Made by a program: the position numbers and the translations under genes
Shown: positions 1 through 9,670 of the stretch, piece after piece
How the letters are laid out: the number at the start of each line of letters is the position of its first letter
Numbering within the stretch: position 1 is the first letter of the stretch
DNA from: Thermatribacter sp048814795
Lineage (GTDB): Bacteria > Atribacterota > Atribacteria > Atribacterales > Thermatribacteraceae
Length of the DNA stretch: 64,000 nt
Assembly: GCA_048814795.1 (NCBI GenBank)
Contig: CP184673.1
Location: 434,001 to 498,000, forward strand
Direction of reading: 5' to 3'
Notes under the pieces: model-generated
Databases searched by the model: none
Seen by the model: the letters and a program-made list of their open reading frames with translations, nothing else
What the model was told of the DNA's origin: nothing

Positions 1-819
1 ACTATTACCGGGATTTTGGCGGTAGGGATGACCTTTGTAATTATAACCGCGGGGATAGATTTATCAGTTGCCTCTAATCTTGCTCTAACTGCAATGGTTG
101 GGGCACTTATGATGCATCGAACAGAGAGTGTTTTGTTATCTTTTCTTTTGATGCTTGCGGTAGGCTTTGGTATTGGGGCTTTTAATGGTATTCTCATTTC
201 AAGATTGCGCATGGTTCCTTTTATTGTTACTTTGGGAATGCTTAGTTTGGCCAGAGGTTTGGCCATGCTGACCACACGCGGACGCTCAGTATATGACTTT
301 CCGCCCATTGTTGCTAAGGTTGGTTCTGGTGAAATTTATGGCATTCCTGTTGCAGGTCTTATTACGGTTGGATTATACCTGATTGCCTGGTACTTACTGA
401 ATCGTACTGTTTTTGGTCGTTCAGTATTTTTGGTGGGCAGTAATCCTCGAGCAGCCAGATTAAGTGGTATTAACGTCGAAAGCATTAAAACAAGTGTTTA
501 TGTTTTAAGTGGTTTATGTGGTGCTCTGGCTGGTTTTATTCAAATTGGGAGACTGAATGCCGCTAAGCCCAGTATGGCTTACGGTTTAGAGCTCGATGTG
601 GTTTCTGCAGTTGTTCTGGGTGGAACCAGTCTTTTTGGGGGTAAAGGAAGTATTATTGGTACTCTCTGTGGTGCTTTCATCATTGTTCTTATTCGTAACG
701 CCATGGTTCTTTTTGAGGTCAGCGTTTATTACCACCAGGTTGTTAAAGGTATAGTGATTTTTATTGCCGTATTTATAGATATAGTGCGTTCTGGTGTTCT
801 TTTTAAAAAAGAAGTTTAA
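1..819 (+). CDS. ABC sugar permease, ribose type (5' truncated)
   Basis: Inner-membrane permease of a ribose/xylose-type ABC importer (BPD_transp_2 family). The reading frame is open from base 1, so the true start lies outside the window. The visible part begins with the family signature GMTFVIITAGIDLSVAS, continues through several hydrophobic segments, and contains the conserved VVLGGTSLFGGKGS loop near the C-terminus. It ends 21 nt before the isomerase-like gene, so it is almost certainly the last transport gene of the sugar operon. The ATPase and binding protein would be expected upstream. The substrate cannot be read from this part; the downstream enzymes suggest a pentose, tetrose or related polyol. 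Confidence 0.93.
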   Translation, partial: TITGILAVGMTFVIITAGIDLSVASNLALTAMVGALMMHRTESVLLSFLLMLAVGFGIGAFNGILISRLRMVPFIVTLGMLSLARGLAMLTTRGRSVYDFPPIVAKVGSGEIYGIPVAGLITVGLYLIAWYLLNRTVFGRSVFLVGSNPRAARLSGINVESIKTSVYVLSGLCGALAGFIQIGRLNAAKPSMAYGLELDVVSAVVLGGTSLFGGKGSIIGTLCGAFIIVLIRNAMVLFEVSVYYHQVVKGIVIFIAVFIDIVRSGVLFKKEV

Positions 820-840
820 TTTTAAAAGGGGGTTTTTTCA

Positions 841-2253
841 ATGGAAAAGACAGATCTCACTTTTGGTTTGATTGTGGGCAATCGAAACTTTTTTCCAGAT
901 AGTCTTGCCCAGAAGGGGCGGGAAAGAATCCTGCAGGTTTTGGAACAAGAGGGCTTTAGAGTAATTACTCCTTCTACTGAAGATACTAAACTGGGCACAG
1001 TAGAAACCTGGGAAGATGCAAAAAAGTGTGCAGCTCTTTTTAAAAAGCATGCTGATGAAATAGACGGAATTATTGTTACTCTCCCTAATTTTGGCGATGA
1101 AAAAGGAGTGGCTAACACAATACGCCTGAGTGGTTTGTGTGTGCCGGTTCTGGTACACGCCTTTCCAGATGATCCGGATCATCTGGATCTTGCGGGACGT
1201 GGAGATGCTTTTTGTGGGAAGATTTCGGTTTGCAACAATCTTACTCAGTACAGTATTCCTTTTTCTCTAACCCAGATGCACACTGTTTATCCCGAAGAGG
1301 AGGGTTTCAAAGAGGACCTTCGGTGGTTTGCGCAAGTTTGTCAAGTTGTGAAGGGTCTTAAAGGTTTAAAAATTGGGGCTATTGGCGCTCGACCAGGTGC
1401 TTTTAACACTGTTCGTTTTTCAGAAAAAATACTTGAATCCTATGGTGTTTCTGTTGAGACCGTAGATCTTTCTGAGATTTTTGCACAGATGCAAAAACTT
1501 TCTCCTGAGGAGGCTGTTTTGAAAGAAAAGCTACAACAGCTGCGTTCCTATTGTGATGTAAGTGCAGTTCCTGAAGAAAAACTCAAAGTTATGGCTAAGT
1601 TTGCAGTAGTGGTTGAAAACTGGATGAGAGAAAATGACCTGAAGGCTACGGCCATCCAATGCTGGACTTCTATGGAATATAACTTAGGTATTGCTCCCTG
1701 TGCGGTCATGAGTTTCATGGGCGAAAAACTATTGCCATCTGCCTGTGAGGTTGATGTGACTGGAGCTTTAAGCATGTACATTTTGCGTTGTGCTTCTTTG
1801 CAGCCTTCAGCGCTTGTTGATTGGAACAACAATTTCGGCAAGGATCCTGAAAAATGTGTCATTTTTCATTGTGGCAATTATCCTAAAGCGCTTTTTGAGA
1901 GAATGGAAATGCGTTATGCAGACGTTATTGGAGCAACAGTTGGTGAAGAGAATGCTTATGGAAGTTGTCGGGGCAACATTAAGCCAGGCCCCTTCACCTT
2001 TTTGCGTCTGACTACTGACGATACAAATGGTGTATTGCGAGCTTATGTGGGTGAAGGAGAGGTTACTAAAGATGTTGCCAAGACCTTTGGTGCTTGGGGT
2101 GTAGTTCGCATCCAGAAACTACAGGATCTTTTGCATTTTATTTGCAAAAATGGTTTTGAACACCATGTCGCCATCAATCTTTCAAAGGTAGCTCGAGCTG
2201 TTGAAGAAGCACTGAATAACTATATTAACGTTGACACTTACTATCATTGTTAA
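841..2253 (+). CDS. L-fucose/L-arabinose isomerase-like protein
   Basis: A 470-residue protein of the fucose/arabinose isomerase-like fold, which interconverts aldoses and ketoses with a divalent metal. Visible family landmarks are an N-terminal alpha/beta region, the stretch QCWTSMEYNLGIAPCAV, the VDWNNNFG motif and the FHCGNYPKALF motif in the C-terminal half. The start is an ATG preceded by a G-rich ribosome binding site. The gene follows the ABC permease by 21 nt and precedes an FGGY kinase, the standard isomerase-then-kinase layout. The similarity is to the broad family rather than to canonical FucI or AraA, so the substrate is unknown. Confidence 0.82.
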   Translation: MEKTDLTFGLIVGNRNFFPDSLAQKGRERILQVLEQEGFRVITPSTEDTKLGTVETWEDAKKCAALFKKHADEIDGIIVTLPNFGDEKGVANTIRLSGLCVPVLVHAFPDDPDHLDLAGRGDAFCGKISVCNNLTQYSIPFSLTQMHTVYPEEEGFKEDLRWFAQVCQVVKGLKGLKIGAIGARPGAFNTVRFSEKILESYGVSVETVDLSEIFAQMQKLSPEEAVLKEKLQQLRSYCDVSAVPEEKLKVMAKFAVVVENWMRENDLKATAIQCWTSMEYNLGIAPCAVMSFMGEKLLPSACEVDVTGALSMYILRCASLQPSALVDWNNNFGKDPEKCVIFHCGNYPKALFERMEMRYADVIGATVGEENAYGSCRGNIKPGPFTFLRLTTDDTNGVLRAYVGEGEVTKDVAKTFGAWGVVRIQKLQDLLHFICKNGFEHHVAINLSKVARAVEEALNNYINVDTYYHC

Positions 2254-2310
2254 GCTTTTATTGTTGAATTTTTAGTTCTGGTTTTCAAGAGAAACGGGAG
2301 GATTTATAAG

Positions 2311-3858
2311 ATGGGTACTTATCTTTTGGGTATTGATTATGGAACAGGAGGCGGAAAAGCCTGTATTATAGATACAGGTGGTATAGTGCTTGCTTATTCT
2401 TTTCGTGAATATCCCATTATTATTCAAAAACCAGGTTGGTCTGAACATGATCCTTCACTTTACTGGAAAGTAGCCTGCGATATGGTTCGAGAATGTATTG
2501 AAAAATCCGGGATTGAACCGAAAGAGATTCGGGGTGTTTCCGTTTCCTCGGCTCTTCCCAATTTGGTCATGGTTGACTCTGCTGGTGAGCCTATTAATCT
2601 CGCTTATAATTTGATGGATCGTCGAGCCAAAGAAGAAGTTCAATGGTTGAAAAGACAAATTGGTGAGGACCGGATGTTCGCTTTGACCGGTAATCCGGTT
2701 GATGACCATCCGATGCTGGTAAACCTCCTCTGGGAAAAGAAAAATCGCCCAGATTCTTTTCGTAGAATTCGCTATGCACTAACTGCTGACGGATTTATTA
2801 TTTTTAAACTCACTGGTAAGCCCACCGTTAATGTTGGTTCGGCCGCTTTTTACGGAGTTGCCTGGGATATAAGAAAACACTGTTTTGACATGGATATTCT
2901 CGAAGAACTTGGTTTGCCTATCGAAATTTTTCCTCCCGTTTTCTCCTGTGAGGATATTGTAGGAGAAGTTACGGAAGAGGCTGCTAAAGCTACTGGCCTC
3001 CATGCGGGTACGCCGGTTTGCGCTGGAGCAGTGGATTTTTGTGTAAGCTGTGTGGCAAGTGGCACCATTTCCGAAGGCGATATTCAGATGAACCTGGGCA
3101 CTTGTGGCAATTTTGGTATTGTTCACAAAACCACTAACTTCCTGCGTGAAATGCTGGTTTGCCCTCATGCCGTGGACTCACGAACTACCTACGTTACTAT
3201 CCCTACCACTACTACCGGGGGTCAGCTAATGCGTTATATGAGAGACAACTTTTCCCAGCTTGAAATCGAGGTAGAAAGGTTGTTGGGCGTTAGCTCTTAT
3301 GACCTGCTTAACCTGGAGGCTCAGAAGGTTCCTCCAGGTAGTGAGGGTTTGGTTGCTTTGCCATACTTTATGGGAGAACGTACTCCTATCTGGGATCCCA
3401 ATGCCCGTGGGGTTATTTTTGGTTTGTCTCTTTCTCATGGTAAAGGTCATATTGTAAGAGCATTGATGGAGGCGGTGGCCTATGCCCTCTATCATAATTT
3501 TGAGTTGATCCAGAGTGCTGGTTGGAAAGTCAATTTTCCAATCGTTTTCAACGAAGGGGGGGCTCGGAGCAGGCTCTGGAGGCAAATAATAACTGATGTT
3601 TTTGCTGTGCCCACGGCTTTTCTCAAAAACAGAACCGGTGCTCCCTATGGTGATGCTATTTTAGCAGGTGTGGCCTGTGGAGTGTTACCTGGTTTTCAGG
3701 TTGCCAAGGAATGGGCAGAATATGTTGATTATTTAGAACCCTCTTCCCAAAATCACAGGCTTTACATGGATTATTATCGTCTGTACCGTAAGCTTTATGA
3801 ACACCTGAAGGAAGACTTCAGGGATTTGGCTGATCTGAGGGATAAATATGTTGAATAA
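2311..3858 (+). CDS. FGGY-family carbohydrate kinase (xylulokinase-like)
   Basis: An ATP-dependent sugar kinase of 515 residues, normal length for the FGGY family. It opens with the phosphate-binding segment LGIDYGTGGGKACIID. The substrate-region motif NLMDRRAKEE follows near residue 100. The C-terminal half carries the family pattern NEGGARSRLWRQIITDVF followed by GAPYGDAILAGVACG. A GGGAGGA ribosome binding site precedes the ATG. It is the first of two FGGY kinases in this operon; the other starts at 5935. The family phosphorylates ketoses, polyols or sugar acids, and the sequence does not fix which. Xylulokinase-like is the closest description. Confidence 0.88.
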   Translation: MGTYLLGIDYGTGGGKACIIDTGGIVLAYSFREYPIIIQKPGWSEHDPSLYWKVACDMVRECIEKSGIEPKEIRGVSVSSALPNLVMVDSAGEPINLAYNLMDRRAKEEVQWLKRQIGEDRMFALTGNPVDDHPMLVNLLWEKKNRPDSFRRIRYALTADGFIIFKLTGKPTVNVGSAAFYGVAWDIRKHCFDMDILEELGLPIEIFPPVFSCEDIVGEVTEEAAKATGLHAGTPVCAGAVDFCVSCVASGTISEGDIQMNLGTCGNFGIVHKTTNFLREMLVCPHAVDSRTTYVTIPTTTTGGQLMRYMRDNFSQLEIEVERLLGVSSYDLLNLEAQKVPPGSEGLVALPYFMGERTPIWDPNARGVIFGLSLSHGKGHIVRALMEAVAYALYHNFELIQSAGWKVNFPIVFNEGGARSRLWRQIITDVFAVPTAFLKNRTGAPYGDAILAGVACGVLPGFQVAKEWAEYVDYLEPSSQNHRLYMDYYRLYRKLYEHLKEDFRDLADLRDKYVE

Positions 3859-3878
3859 TAAAGAAAAGGGGTGGAATT

Positions 3879-4697
3879 ATGAAGTTATCCTACAATATTT
3901 TGGTATTTGGTGGTGAGCCTGTAGAGAAAAGCATTGCGCGTTTGAGCCGTTTTGGTTATGACGCAGTAGAGTTTGTGGGGGAGCCAAGTCAGTATGATTT
4001 CGAAGAAGTTAGAGCTTTGTTGAAAAAATACAACATTAAGGCAGGGTCAATATGTAACATTTGGAAAAAAGATCGGGATTTTACCAGCGCTGATCCCGAA
4101 ATTAGAAACAATGCTCGGCGCTATACCAAGCAAACTATTGATATGGCTGAAGCCATTGGAGCAGACGTAGTTATCGTTGCTCCCACTGCGAACATGAGAA
4201 TCGTGCGCGAGCTTCCTCCTGAAGAAGAGTGGAAAACAGCGGTAGAGGGCTTAAGAGAATGTGGGGAGTATGCTCTGACTCGAGGAGTGACTCTGGTCAT
4301 CGAGCCCTGGAATCGCTTTGAAACTTATCTTATTAATCGTCTGGATCAAGCTATTGCACTTGCAAAGGACGTGGACCTTCCCAACGTAAAAATTATGGGG
4401 GATCTTTTCCACATGAACATTGAGGAAGCTGACATTCCTAAAGCAATTTTGAGTGCTCGAGACTGGTTAAAACACATGCATGTTGCTGATAACCAGAGGG
4501 ATCTACCAGGAAAGGGACACTTGAACTGGCCTGCTATTGTTGGGGCTCTCAAAGAGATTAATTTTGAGGGCTATTTTGTTTTAGAGTATATCCCTCCCAA
4601 TGCCGATCCTTACTTCGCCTTTAGAGAAAAATTGGACGAAAAAGTTTACGATGAACACGCGAAGTATGCTATTGAGTTCATTCGGAAACTTCTTTAA
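3879..4697 (+). CDS. Sugar epimerase/isomerase, TIM barrel (tagatose 3-epimerase-like)
   Basis: A 272-residue xylose-isomerase-like TIM barrel. The metal-binding pattern of the D-tagatose/D-psicose 3-epimerase group is visible: Glu142 in IEPWNR, Asp175 in MGDLFHMN, His201 in HMHVADNQR, and Glu236 in FVLEY. The PGKGHLNW stretch after the histidine also matches that group. It probably epimerises or isomerises a ketose or ketose phosphate produced by the neighbouring enzymes. The gene lies 20 nt after the kinase. A second, divergent TIM-barrel enzyme is encoded at 8794, so the operon has two, presumably with different substrates. The exact reaction is unknown. Confidence 0.82.
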   Translation: MKLSYNILVFGGEPVEKSIARLSRFGYDAVEFVGEPSQYDFEEVRALLKKYNIKAGSICNIWKKDRDFTSADPEIRNNARRYTKQTIDMAEAIGADVVIVAPTANMRIVRELPPEEEWKTAVEGLRECGEYALTRGVTLVIEPWNRFETYLINRLDQAIALAKDVDLPNVKIMGDLFHMNIEEADIPKAILSARDWLKHMHVADNQRDLPGKGHLNWPAIVGALKEINFEGYFVLEYIPPNADPYFAFREKLDEKVYDEHAKYAIEFIRKLL

Positions 4698-4898
4698 AGA
4701 TCGGTACATGTTTTGTAGGAGATATTTGCTGTTCTTAGGTGCGTTGTTGTATTTAGTAAGGGCGATCCGGTGAAGAGTCTGCTTATAGGCGAGAAGTCTC
4801 TGAAGGGAAGATGATCATTATCGTGATTTGCGGTGACGGTTACAATGATTCTTTAAGATAATCTTTTGTTTTAAGGCAAGCATAACAGGGAGGAAATA
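4698..4898 (+). other. Longest gap inside the sugar operon, possible internal promoter
   Basis: This 200-nt gap separates the first part of the operon from the dehydrogenase. I see no gene in it. A weak promoter-like arrangement (TTGCTG, about 18 nt, TATTTA) sits near 4728-4757. An imperfect inverted repeat (ATCATT at about 4813, AATGAT at about 4845) lies nearer the gene. Neither is strong. A GGGAGGAAATA ribosome binding site ends the gap. Confidence 0.25.
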
Positions 4899-5954
4899 AT
4901 GAAAGCTGTTGTTTTTTCGGATCGCTTCTTCGTCTCGGAGGTTTTTGAAAAAGCGATCCAGGATGTTCCTTTCTGGCGCAATGTAAGGCGTGTTTATTTT
5001 GATGTAGGTTGGCCCCAGGTCCCTCTTTCTTGCAGTAGGTACCTTAAAGAATATGTTCCTTATCCAGAAAGTGCTTTGCAGGAAGTGCAAGATGCTGAAA
5101 TTCTTGTTACTCAGATGGGGTGTGTGGATAAAAGGTTACTTATTAATGCGCCTCATCTGCAAGTGGTAGGTTGCCTTCGAAGTGGGCCGGTGAATGTTGA
5201 TAGAGAAGCTTTGAAAGAGAAGAAAATTCCTCTTATTTCAGCTCCGGAACGGAGTGTGGAGGCAGTTGCTGAATTTACTATAGGTCTTTTCATTATTGCG
5301 CGTAGAAAAATTTTCCAGTCCTGTAAGGAGGCTAAAGAAGGTAATTGGACTCAGAACATGTACTTTGTTTACGAGCAGGCCTCGCCCGGCTGGTCGGAAA
5401 CCGTTGTTGGACTTATCGGTTTTGGTCGTATTGCTCGGAGAGTAGCAACTTTACTTATGCCGTTCCGACCCAGGCGGGTTTTAGCCTATGACCCCTATGT
5501 GGGAGAAGATGTTATGAGACAATATGGGGTCGAAAAAGTGGATCTTCAATATCTTTTACAAAATTCGGATATTGTTTCTTTGCATGTCCGGTGTACAGGT
5601 TCTAACAGAGAAATGCTTGGAGAGCAAGCATTCTCCATGATGAAGCGAGGTTCCATTTTTGTCAACACTGCAAGAGGAGAGCTTGTAGATGAAAAAGCTC
5701 TTTTTCAAGCACTCAAGAAGGGCAGACCCGCTTTTGCTTGTATTGATACTTGTTGTCATGAACCCTGGAGTGGACGGCATATTTTTACAGAGCTTGATAA
5801 TGTTGTTCTAACGCCCCATATTGCTGGAGCCTCTCGGAGTACTGTGGAAGAAGGGGCACGAGCAATAGCCCAGGGTATAGCAGACTATTTTAAAAACGTA
5901 AACGATCTTAGTCGAAAGGAGCTGGAGATTAACGGTGTATTTCCTGGGAGTTGA
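4899..5954 (+). CDS. D-2-hydroxyacid dehydrogenase family protein
   Basis: An NAD(H)-dependent 2-hydroxyacid dehydrogenase of 351 residues. The nucleotide-binding motif is GLIGFGRIARRVA. The catalytic trio is recognisable: the arginine in SLHVRCTG (where many members have LHxPLT), the glutamate region NTARGELVDEKAL, and the histidine in LTPHIAGAS. It would reduce a 2-keto acid or oxidise a 2-hydroxy acid in the cytoplasm, which suggests the pathway handles a sugar acid. Its last 20 nt overlap the GTG start of the next kinase, so the two are translationally coupled. The substrate is unknown. Confidence 0.85.
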   Translation: MKAVVFSDRFFVSEVFEKAIQDVPFWRNVRRVYFDVGWPQVPLSCSRYLKEYVPYPESALQEVQDAEILVTQMGCVDKRLLINAPHLQVVGCLRSGPVNVDREALKEKKIPLISAPERSVEAVAEFTIGLFIIARRKIFQSCKEAKEGNWTQNMYFVYEQASPGWSETVVGLIGFGRIARRVATLLMPFRPRRVLAYDPYVGEDVMRQYGVEKVDLQYLLQNSDIVSLHVRCTGSNREMLGEQAFSMMKRGSIFVNTARGELVDEKALFQALKKGRPAFACIDTCCHEPWSGRHIFTELDNVVLTPHIAGASRSTVEEGARAIAQGIADYFKNVNDLSRKELEINGVFPGS

Positions 5955-7452
5955 TGTTGGAACAACGCGTTGTAAGGCTGCTATTTTCGATGCGCAGGGC
6001 AGGGTTCTCTCAGCGGCTTCGCGAGAGTATGGATATAGCAGTCCTTACCCGGGTTGGGCAGAGCAGGACCCTCTCGAGGTATGGTTAAAAGTTAAAGAGG
6101 TAATCCATGAAGCGGTCAAAAACAGTGAAGTGCAACCTGTGGCTGTTTCGGTTTCTGCTCAGGGAGAGGCAGTTATCTTTCTTGATTCAAGGGGCAAGAT
6201 TTTGCGCCCTGCGATTTTGGGAATGGATATGAGAGCAACACAGGAGTGTGAAGTTATAGCTGAGCATTTTTCGCCGCAAGACTTGCTCGCCAAAAGCGGT
6301 GTGCCACTCCATCCCATTACTACTCTTTCTAAAATTCTCTGGGTTAAGAGGCACCAGCCGGAAATTTTTCAAAAAACCTGGAAATTTCTGTGTTATGAAG
6401 ATTTTATTTTTTGGATGCTGTCTGGTGAACCGGTTATTGATTATTCAATGGCCGGGAAAACCTTAATGTTTGACATTGAAAGAGGTACTTGGTCACGTGA
6501 GATTTTGGATTTTCTGGAGATTACAGAAGAAAGACTTGCTTTGTGCCTTCCTTCGGGCAAGCCTTTTTCGAAAGTGAGTTCCAGGGCAGCACAGGAAACT
6601 GGTCTGTCTGAAGATGCACAACTGGTTACAGGGGGACATGACCAATGTTGTGCTGCACTGGGTTCCGGGGCTATTAGCGAAGAGATGGCTTTTGATAATA
6701 TTGGCACAGCGGAAGTGTTTGGCGTGCCTGTTCCCGAGCATACTATTGCTCTGCGCATCAACCCTAACACTTTTTCTTGCTATAACCATGTTATTCCGGG
6801 TAAGTTCCTCTTAGCTACTCTGAACCAGAGTGCTGGCTTGCTTCTGCGCTGGTATCGAGACGTTTGGGGGAAAGAAGCTCTAAACGAGGAAAAAAGAAGT
6901 GGAATAAGCTCTTATCAAGTGCTTATTGCTCGATCGTGGACAAAACCAGCCAACGTTTTTGTTTTGCCCCACCTTACTGGTAGTGGCACTCCATGGATTG
7001 ATCCTCTGTCTAAAGCGGCAATTATAGGCATTACTCTTAATGCCGACGAAGGCGAAATTATAAGGGCTATTTTGGAGAGTGTGATCTTTGAACTCCGGGT
7101 AAATATTGAACTTTTTGAAAAAGAAGGTATTTCTTTTCAAGAGATGCGCGCTACAGGGGGATGTGCTCGTTCTCCTCTGTGGTTACAAATTAGGGCTGAT
7201 ATACTTGGCAAACCTATTCGTACCCTGGTTTTTGAAGATGCTAGTTTACTGGGAGCTGCTATTCTGGCGTCCTGGGGTGTGGCTTGTTTTTCTGACTTAG
7301 ACGAGGCTGTTAAAACTATGGTAAAGGGCAAAGAGCTTATAGAACCCAATTTGACGTTACATGATTTTTATACCGAACGCTTCCAGCTTTATAAGCAAAT
7401 ATATCCTGCCTTGAAAGATATAAATCATCATATAGGCAAAGAAAGGACGTGA
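5935..7452 (+). CDS. FGGY-family carbohydrate kinase (second copy)
   Basis: A 505-residue FGGY kinase starting with GTG inside the end of the previous gene; the first residues YFLGVDVGTTRCKAAIFD are the ATP-phosphate-binding segment. AGKTLMFDIERGTW, VTGGHDQCCAALGSG and the C-terminal ATGGCARSPLWLQIRADI are typical of the xylulokinase/gluconokinase side of the family. It differs clearly from the first kinase of the operon at 2311, so this is not a recent duplication. Either two substrates are phosphorylated or one protein acts on an alternative intermediate. The GTG start is supported by the AAAGGAGC ribosome binding site at about 5915-5922. Confidence 0.88.
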   Translation: MYFLGVDVGTTRCKAAIFDAQGRVLSAASREYGYSSPYPGWAEQDPLEVWLKVKEVIHEAVKNSEVQPVAVSVSAQGEAVIFLDSRGKILRPAILGMDMRATQECEVIAEHFSPQDLLAKSGVPLHPITTLSKILWVKRHQPEIFQKTWKFLCYEDFIFWMLSGEPVIDYSMAGKTLMFDIERGTWSREILDFLEITEERLALCLPSGKPFSKVSSRAAQETGLSEDAQLVTGGHDQCCAALGSGAISEEMAFDNIGTAEVFGVPVPEHTIALRINPNTFSCYNHVIPGKFLLATLNQSAGLLLRWYRDVWGKEALNEEKRSGISSYQVLIARSWTKPANVFVLPHLTGSGTPWIDPLSKAAIIGITLNADEGEIIRAILESVIFELRVNIELFEKEGISFQEMRATGGCARSPLWLQIRADILGKPIRTLVFEDASLLGAAILASWGVACFSDLDEAVKTMVKGKELIEPNLTLHDFYTERFQLYKQIYPALKDINHHIGKERT

Positions 7453-8750
7453 TTGTAGTGCATGCTTTGCTTGCTGAATTAGAACGGAGAGAGAAAGAAA
7501 ACAATCCCATTCTGGTTGGTCTGGTTGGTTGCGGTCAGATGGGTAGTGGTATGGTTAATTTGACTTATCAAATGCCTGGTTTGCGTATTAAAGCTATTGC
7601 TGATCTTGAAGTTGAACGGGGTATTAAGGCATTTGAAGAAGTTGGGTGGGATCATGGTCAAATTGTAGTTACCGAAAAAGTAAGCGAAGCTCAGAATGCT
7701 ATTGAACAGGGTAAGGTGGTGGTTACACCTGATGCACTTTTGTTAACTCAGGTTCCTGCTTTGGACGCCTTGGTAGAAGCGACTGGTTTTCCCGAAGTAG
7801 GGGCTCGGGTTGCCTTTCGTGGAATACTGGAGAAGAAACATATAGTGATGCTTAACGTTGAAACCGATGTCACTGTGGGCTTAATACTAAAGCGCATGGC
7901 AGATTCCTCAGGTGTGGTATATACGGTTTCAGCGGGTGATGAACCGGGAGCTGTTATTGAGCTTTATCGCTTTGCAAAAATTTTGGGTTTCAAAGTAGTG
8001 TGTATAGGCAAGGGGAAGAATAACCCTGTTGACTATTTCGCCACTCCTGATAGGCTTCAAGAAGAAGCTGCAAGGAAATCCATGAACCCCAAAATGCTTT
8101 GCGCCTTTGTGGATGGCACCAAAACCATGGTGGAGATGGCGGAGGTTTCTAACGCCACAGGGGCTCTTCCTGATGTTCCAGGCATGCATGGAAAAAAAGT
8201 GGATGTTCCCGACCTTTGCAAAGTTTATGTCCCCAGGAAAGACGGAGGAATTTTTGAAAAGGATTTTGTAGTGGATTACTCAACTGGAAAAGTGGCTCCT
8301 GGTGTTTTCGTAATAATCACTACTGATTCTGCTCATTTGCGCCGGGATTTAAAGTTTTACTCTATGGGAGACGGACCTTACTATGCCCTGTATCGTCCAT
8401 ATCATTTGTGTAGTTTTGAAACACCAATTTCGGTAGCACGGGCTTGTCTTTTTGGTGAACCTACTATAAATTCTTTACATTTTAATTCTGAAGTGGTAGC
8501 AGTTGCCAAGCGTGATTTACAAACAGGGCAAATTATCGATGGTATTGGAGGCTTTGACGTTTTTGGAAAAATTTACACTGCCCAGGGAGCAAAAAAACTT
8601 AATGCAGTTCCCATAGGCTTAATTGCTAAAGCAAAAGTAAAGAAGGAAGTCAAAAAAGGAATGCCCGTAACCTATGAAGATGTGGATTTGGATGGGAGTT
8701 CTTTTGTCGTCAAGTTAAGGGAAATGCAGGATAAAGTGCTTCTGAGATAG
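7449..8750 (+). CDS. Homoserine-dehydrogenase-like oxidoreductase with SAF domain
   Basis: A 433-residue NAD(P)-dependent oxidoreductase. The N-terminus has a Rossmann motif, GLVGCGQMGSGMVN. The middle resembles homoserine-dehydrogenase-like proteins (ALVEATGFPEVGAR, HIVMLNVETDVTVG). The C-terminal portion from about residue 350 has SAF-domain character (AVAKRDLQTGQIIDGIGGFDVFGKI). The GTG start overlaps the TGA of the preceding kinase by 4 nt. Such proteins recur in bacterial operons for unusual sugars and polyols, but I cannot assign the reaction. Position and cofactor motif suggest a redox step on a phosphorylated or branched intermediate. Confidence 0.78.
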   Translation: MIVVHALLAELERREKENNPILVGLVGCGQMGSGMVNLTYQMPGLRIKAIADLEVERGIKAFEEVGWDHGQIVVTEKVSEAQNAIEQGKVVVTPDALLLTQVPALDALVEATGFPEVGARVAFRGILEKKHIVMLNVETDVTVGLILKRMADSSGVVYTVSAGDEPGAVIELYRFAKILGFKVVCIGKGKNNPVDYFATPDRLQEEAARKSMNPKMLCAFVDGTKTMVEMAEVSNATGALPDVPGMHGKKVDVPDLCKVYVPRKDGGIFEKDFVVDYSTGKVAPGVFVIITTDSAHLRRDLKFYSMGDGPYYALYRPYHLCSFETPISVARACLFGEPTINSLHFNSEVVAVAKRDLQTGQIIDGIGGFDVFGKIYTAQGAKKLNAVPIGLIAKAKVKKEVKKGMPVTYEDVDLDGSSFVVKLREMQDKVLLR

Positions 8751-8793
8751 GTTATAGACTTTTGAAAACTTAAACAAATAGAGGTGAGGTTTT

Positions 8794-9651
8794 TTGAAAT
8801 TAGCAGCCAATACTTTTGTATATGAAGTTGGTGGGGTTCCTGTTATAGAGGCTTTGCAGAGGATAAAAGACCTTGGTTTTTGGTTTGTCGACCTTGCTGC
8901 TTATGGCTCAGCGGATCCAGTTACTATGAGCGACAGTTTCCGCAAGGAATTAGTAGATGTTTTTCAGAGTTTGGGTTTGCAATCTTCGCAACTGTTGCTT
9001 GTTAACACCCAAAACATTGCCTCTCCTGATCAACGTTTGAGGGAGAAAACGTTGGATTACATGAAAGCAGCTACGGAGCTTCAGCTGGAGCTTGGAGGAA
9101 GACAAGTTCTGGTTTGCTGGGGATGTGGAGTTTATGAATCCGGGGCTTTGCGAGAACAACAGTGGATCTGCTCGGTACAGATGATCCAGAAATTTGCTGA
9201 ATGGGCCAGCGCAAGAGGTGTTTTAGTAGACCTGGAAATGGATCCGCACGTGTATTTCGTGGTTAACAGCATGGAAAAAATGGCAAAAATGCTTGAAGAC
9301 GTTAATCTACCAAATGTTTTTCCCAATGTAGATATTGGGCATATGTGTATTACTCGCGAATCTCCGGTGAGCTTACGAAAATTCAAGGACCGCATTTTAC
9401 ATGTACATCTCAGTGAAACGGATACTTTTGAACATACCAACAGCATTATTGGTTCGGGCAAGGTAGATTTTAAGGCTTATATCGAAGAATTACTTAACTT
9501 GGGAATAGAAGAAACCTGCCAACGCTATGGAGAAATTGCTGTAGCAGGAATTGAAATGGGAGAACCGGGTGGGGAAGTGGATGATCCGGACCGGTGGATG
9601 CGGGAAAGCCTTGCCTATTTGAAACGGGTTCTTCCGGAATTAACTTTTTGA
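8794..9651 (+). CDS. Sugar phosphate isomerase/epimerase, TIM barrel
   Basis: A 285-residue xylose-isomerase-like TIM barrel, distinct from the one at 3879. Likely metal ligands are the glutamate in LVDLEMDPHVYF, the aspartate in PNVDIGHM, the histidines in ILHVHLSETD and the glutamate in GIEMGEPGG. Translation most likely begins at TTG, since a strong GAGGTGAGG ribosome binding site lies 4 nt before it and no closer ATG exists. The gene is followed after 19 nt by the RpiB-like gene. It probably acts on a ketose or ketose phosphate of the same pathway. Confidence 0.8.
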   Translation: MKLAANTFVYEVGGVPVIEALQRIKDLGFWFVDLAAYGSADPVTMSDSFRKELVDVFQSLGLQSSQLLLVNTQNIASPDQRLREKTLDYMKAATELQLELGGRQVLVCWGCGVYESGALREQQWICSVQMIQKFAEWASARGVLVDLEMDPHVYFVVNSMEKMAKMLEDVNLPNVFPNVDIGHMCITRESPVSLRKFKDRILHVHLSETDTFEHTNSIIGSGKVDFKAYIEELLNLGIEETCQRYGEIAVAGIEMGEPGGEVDDPDRWMRESLAYLKRVLPELTF

Positions 9652-9670
9652 ACACAGGAGGTGCCAGTTG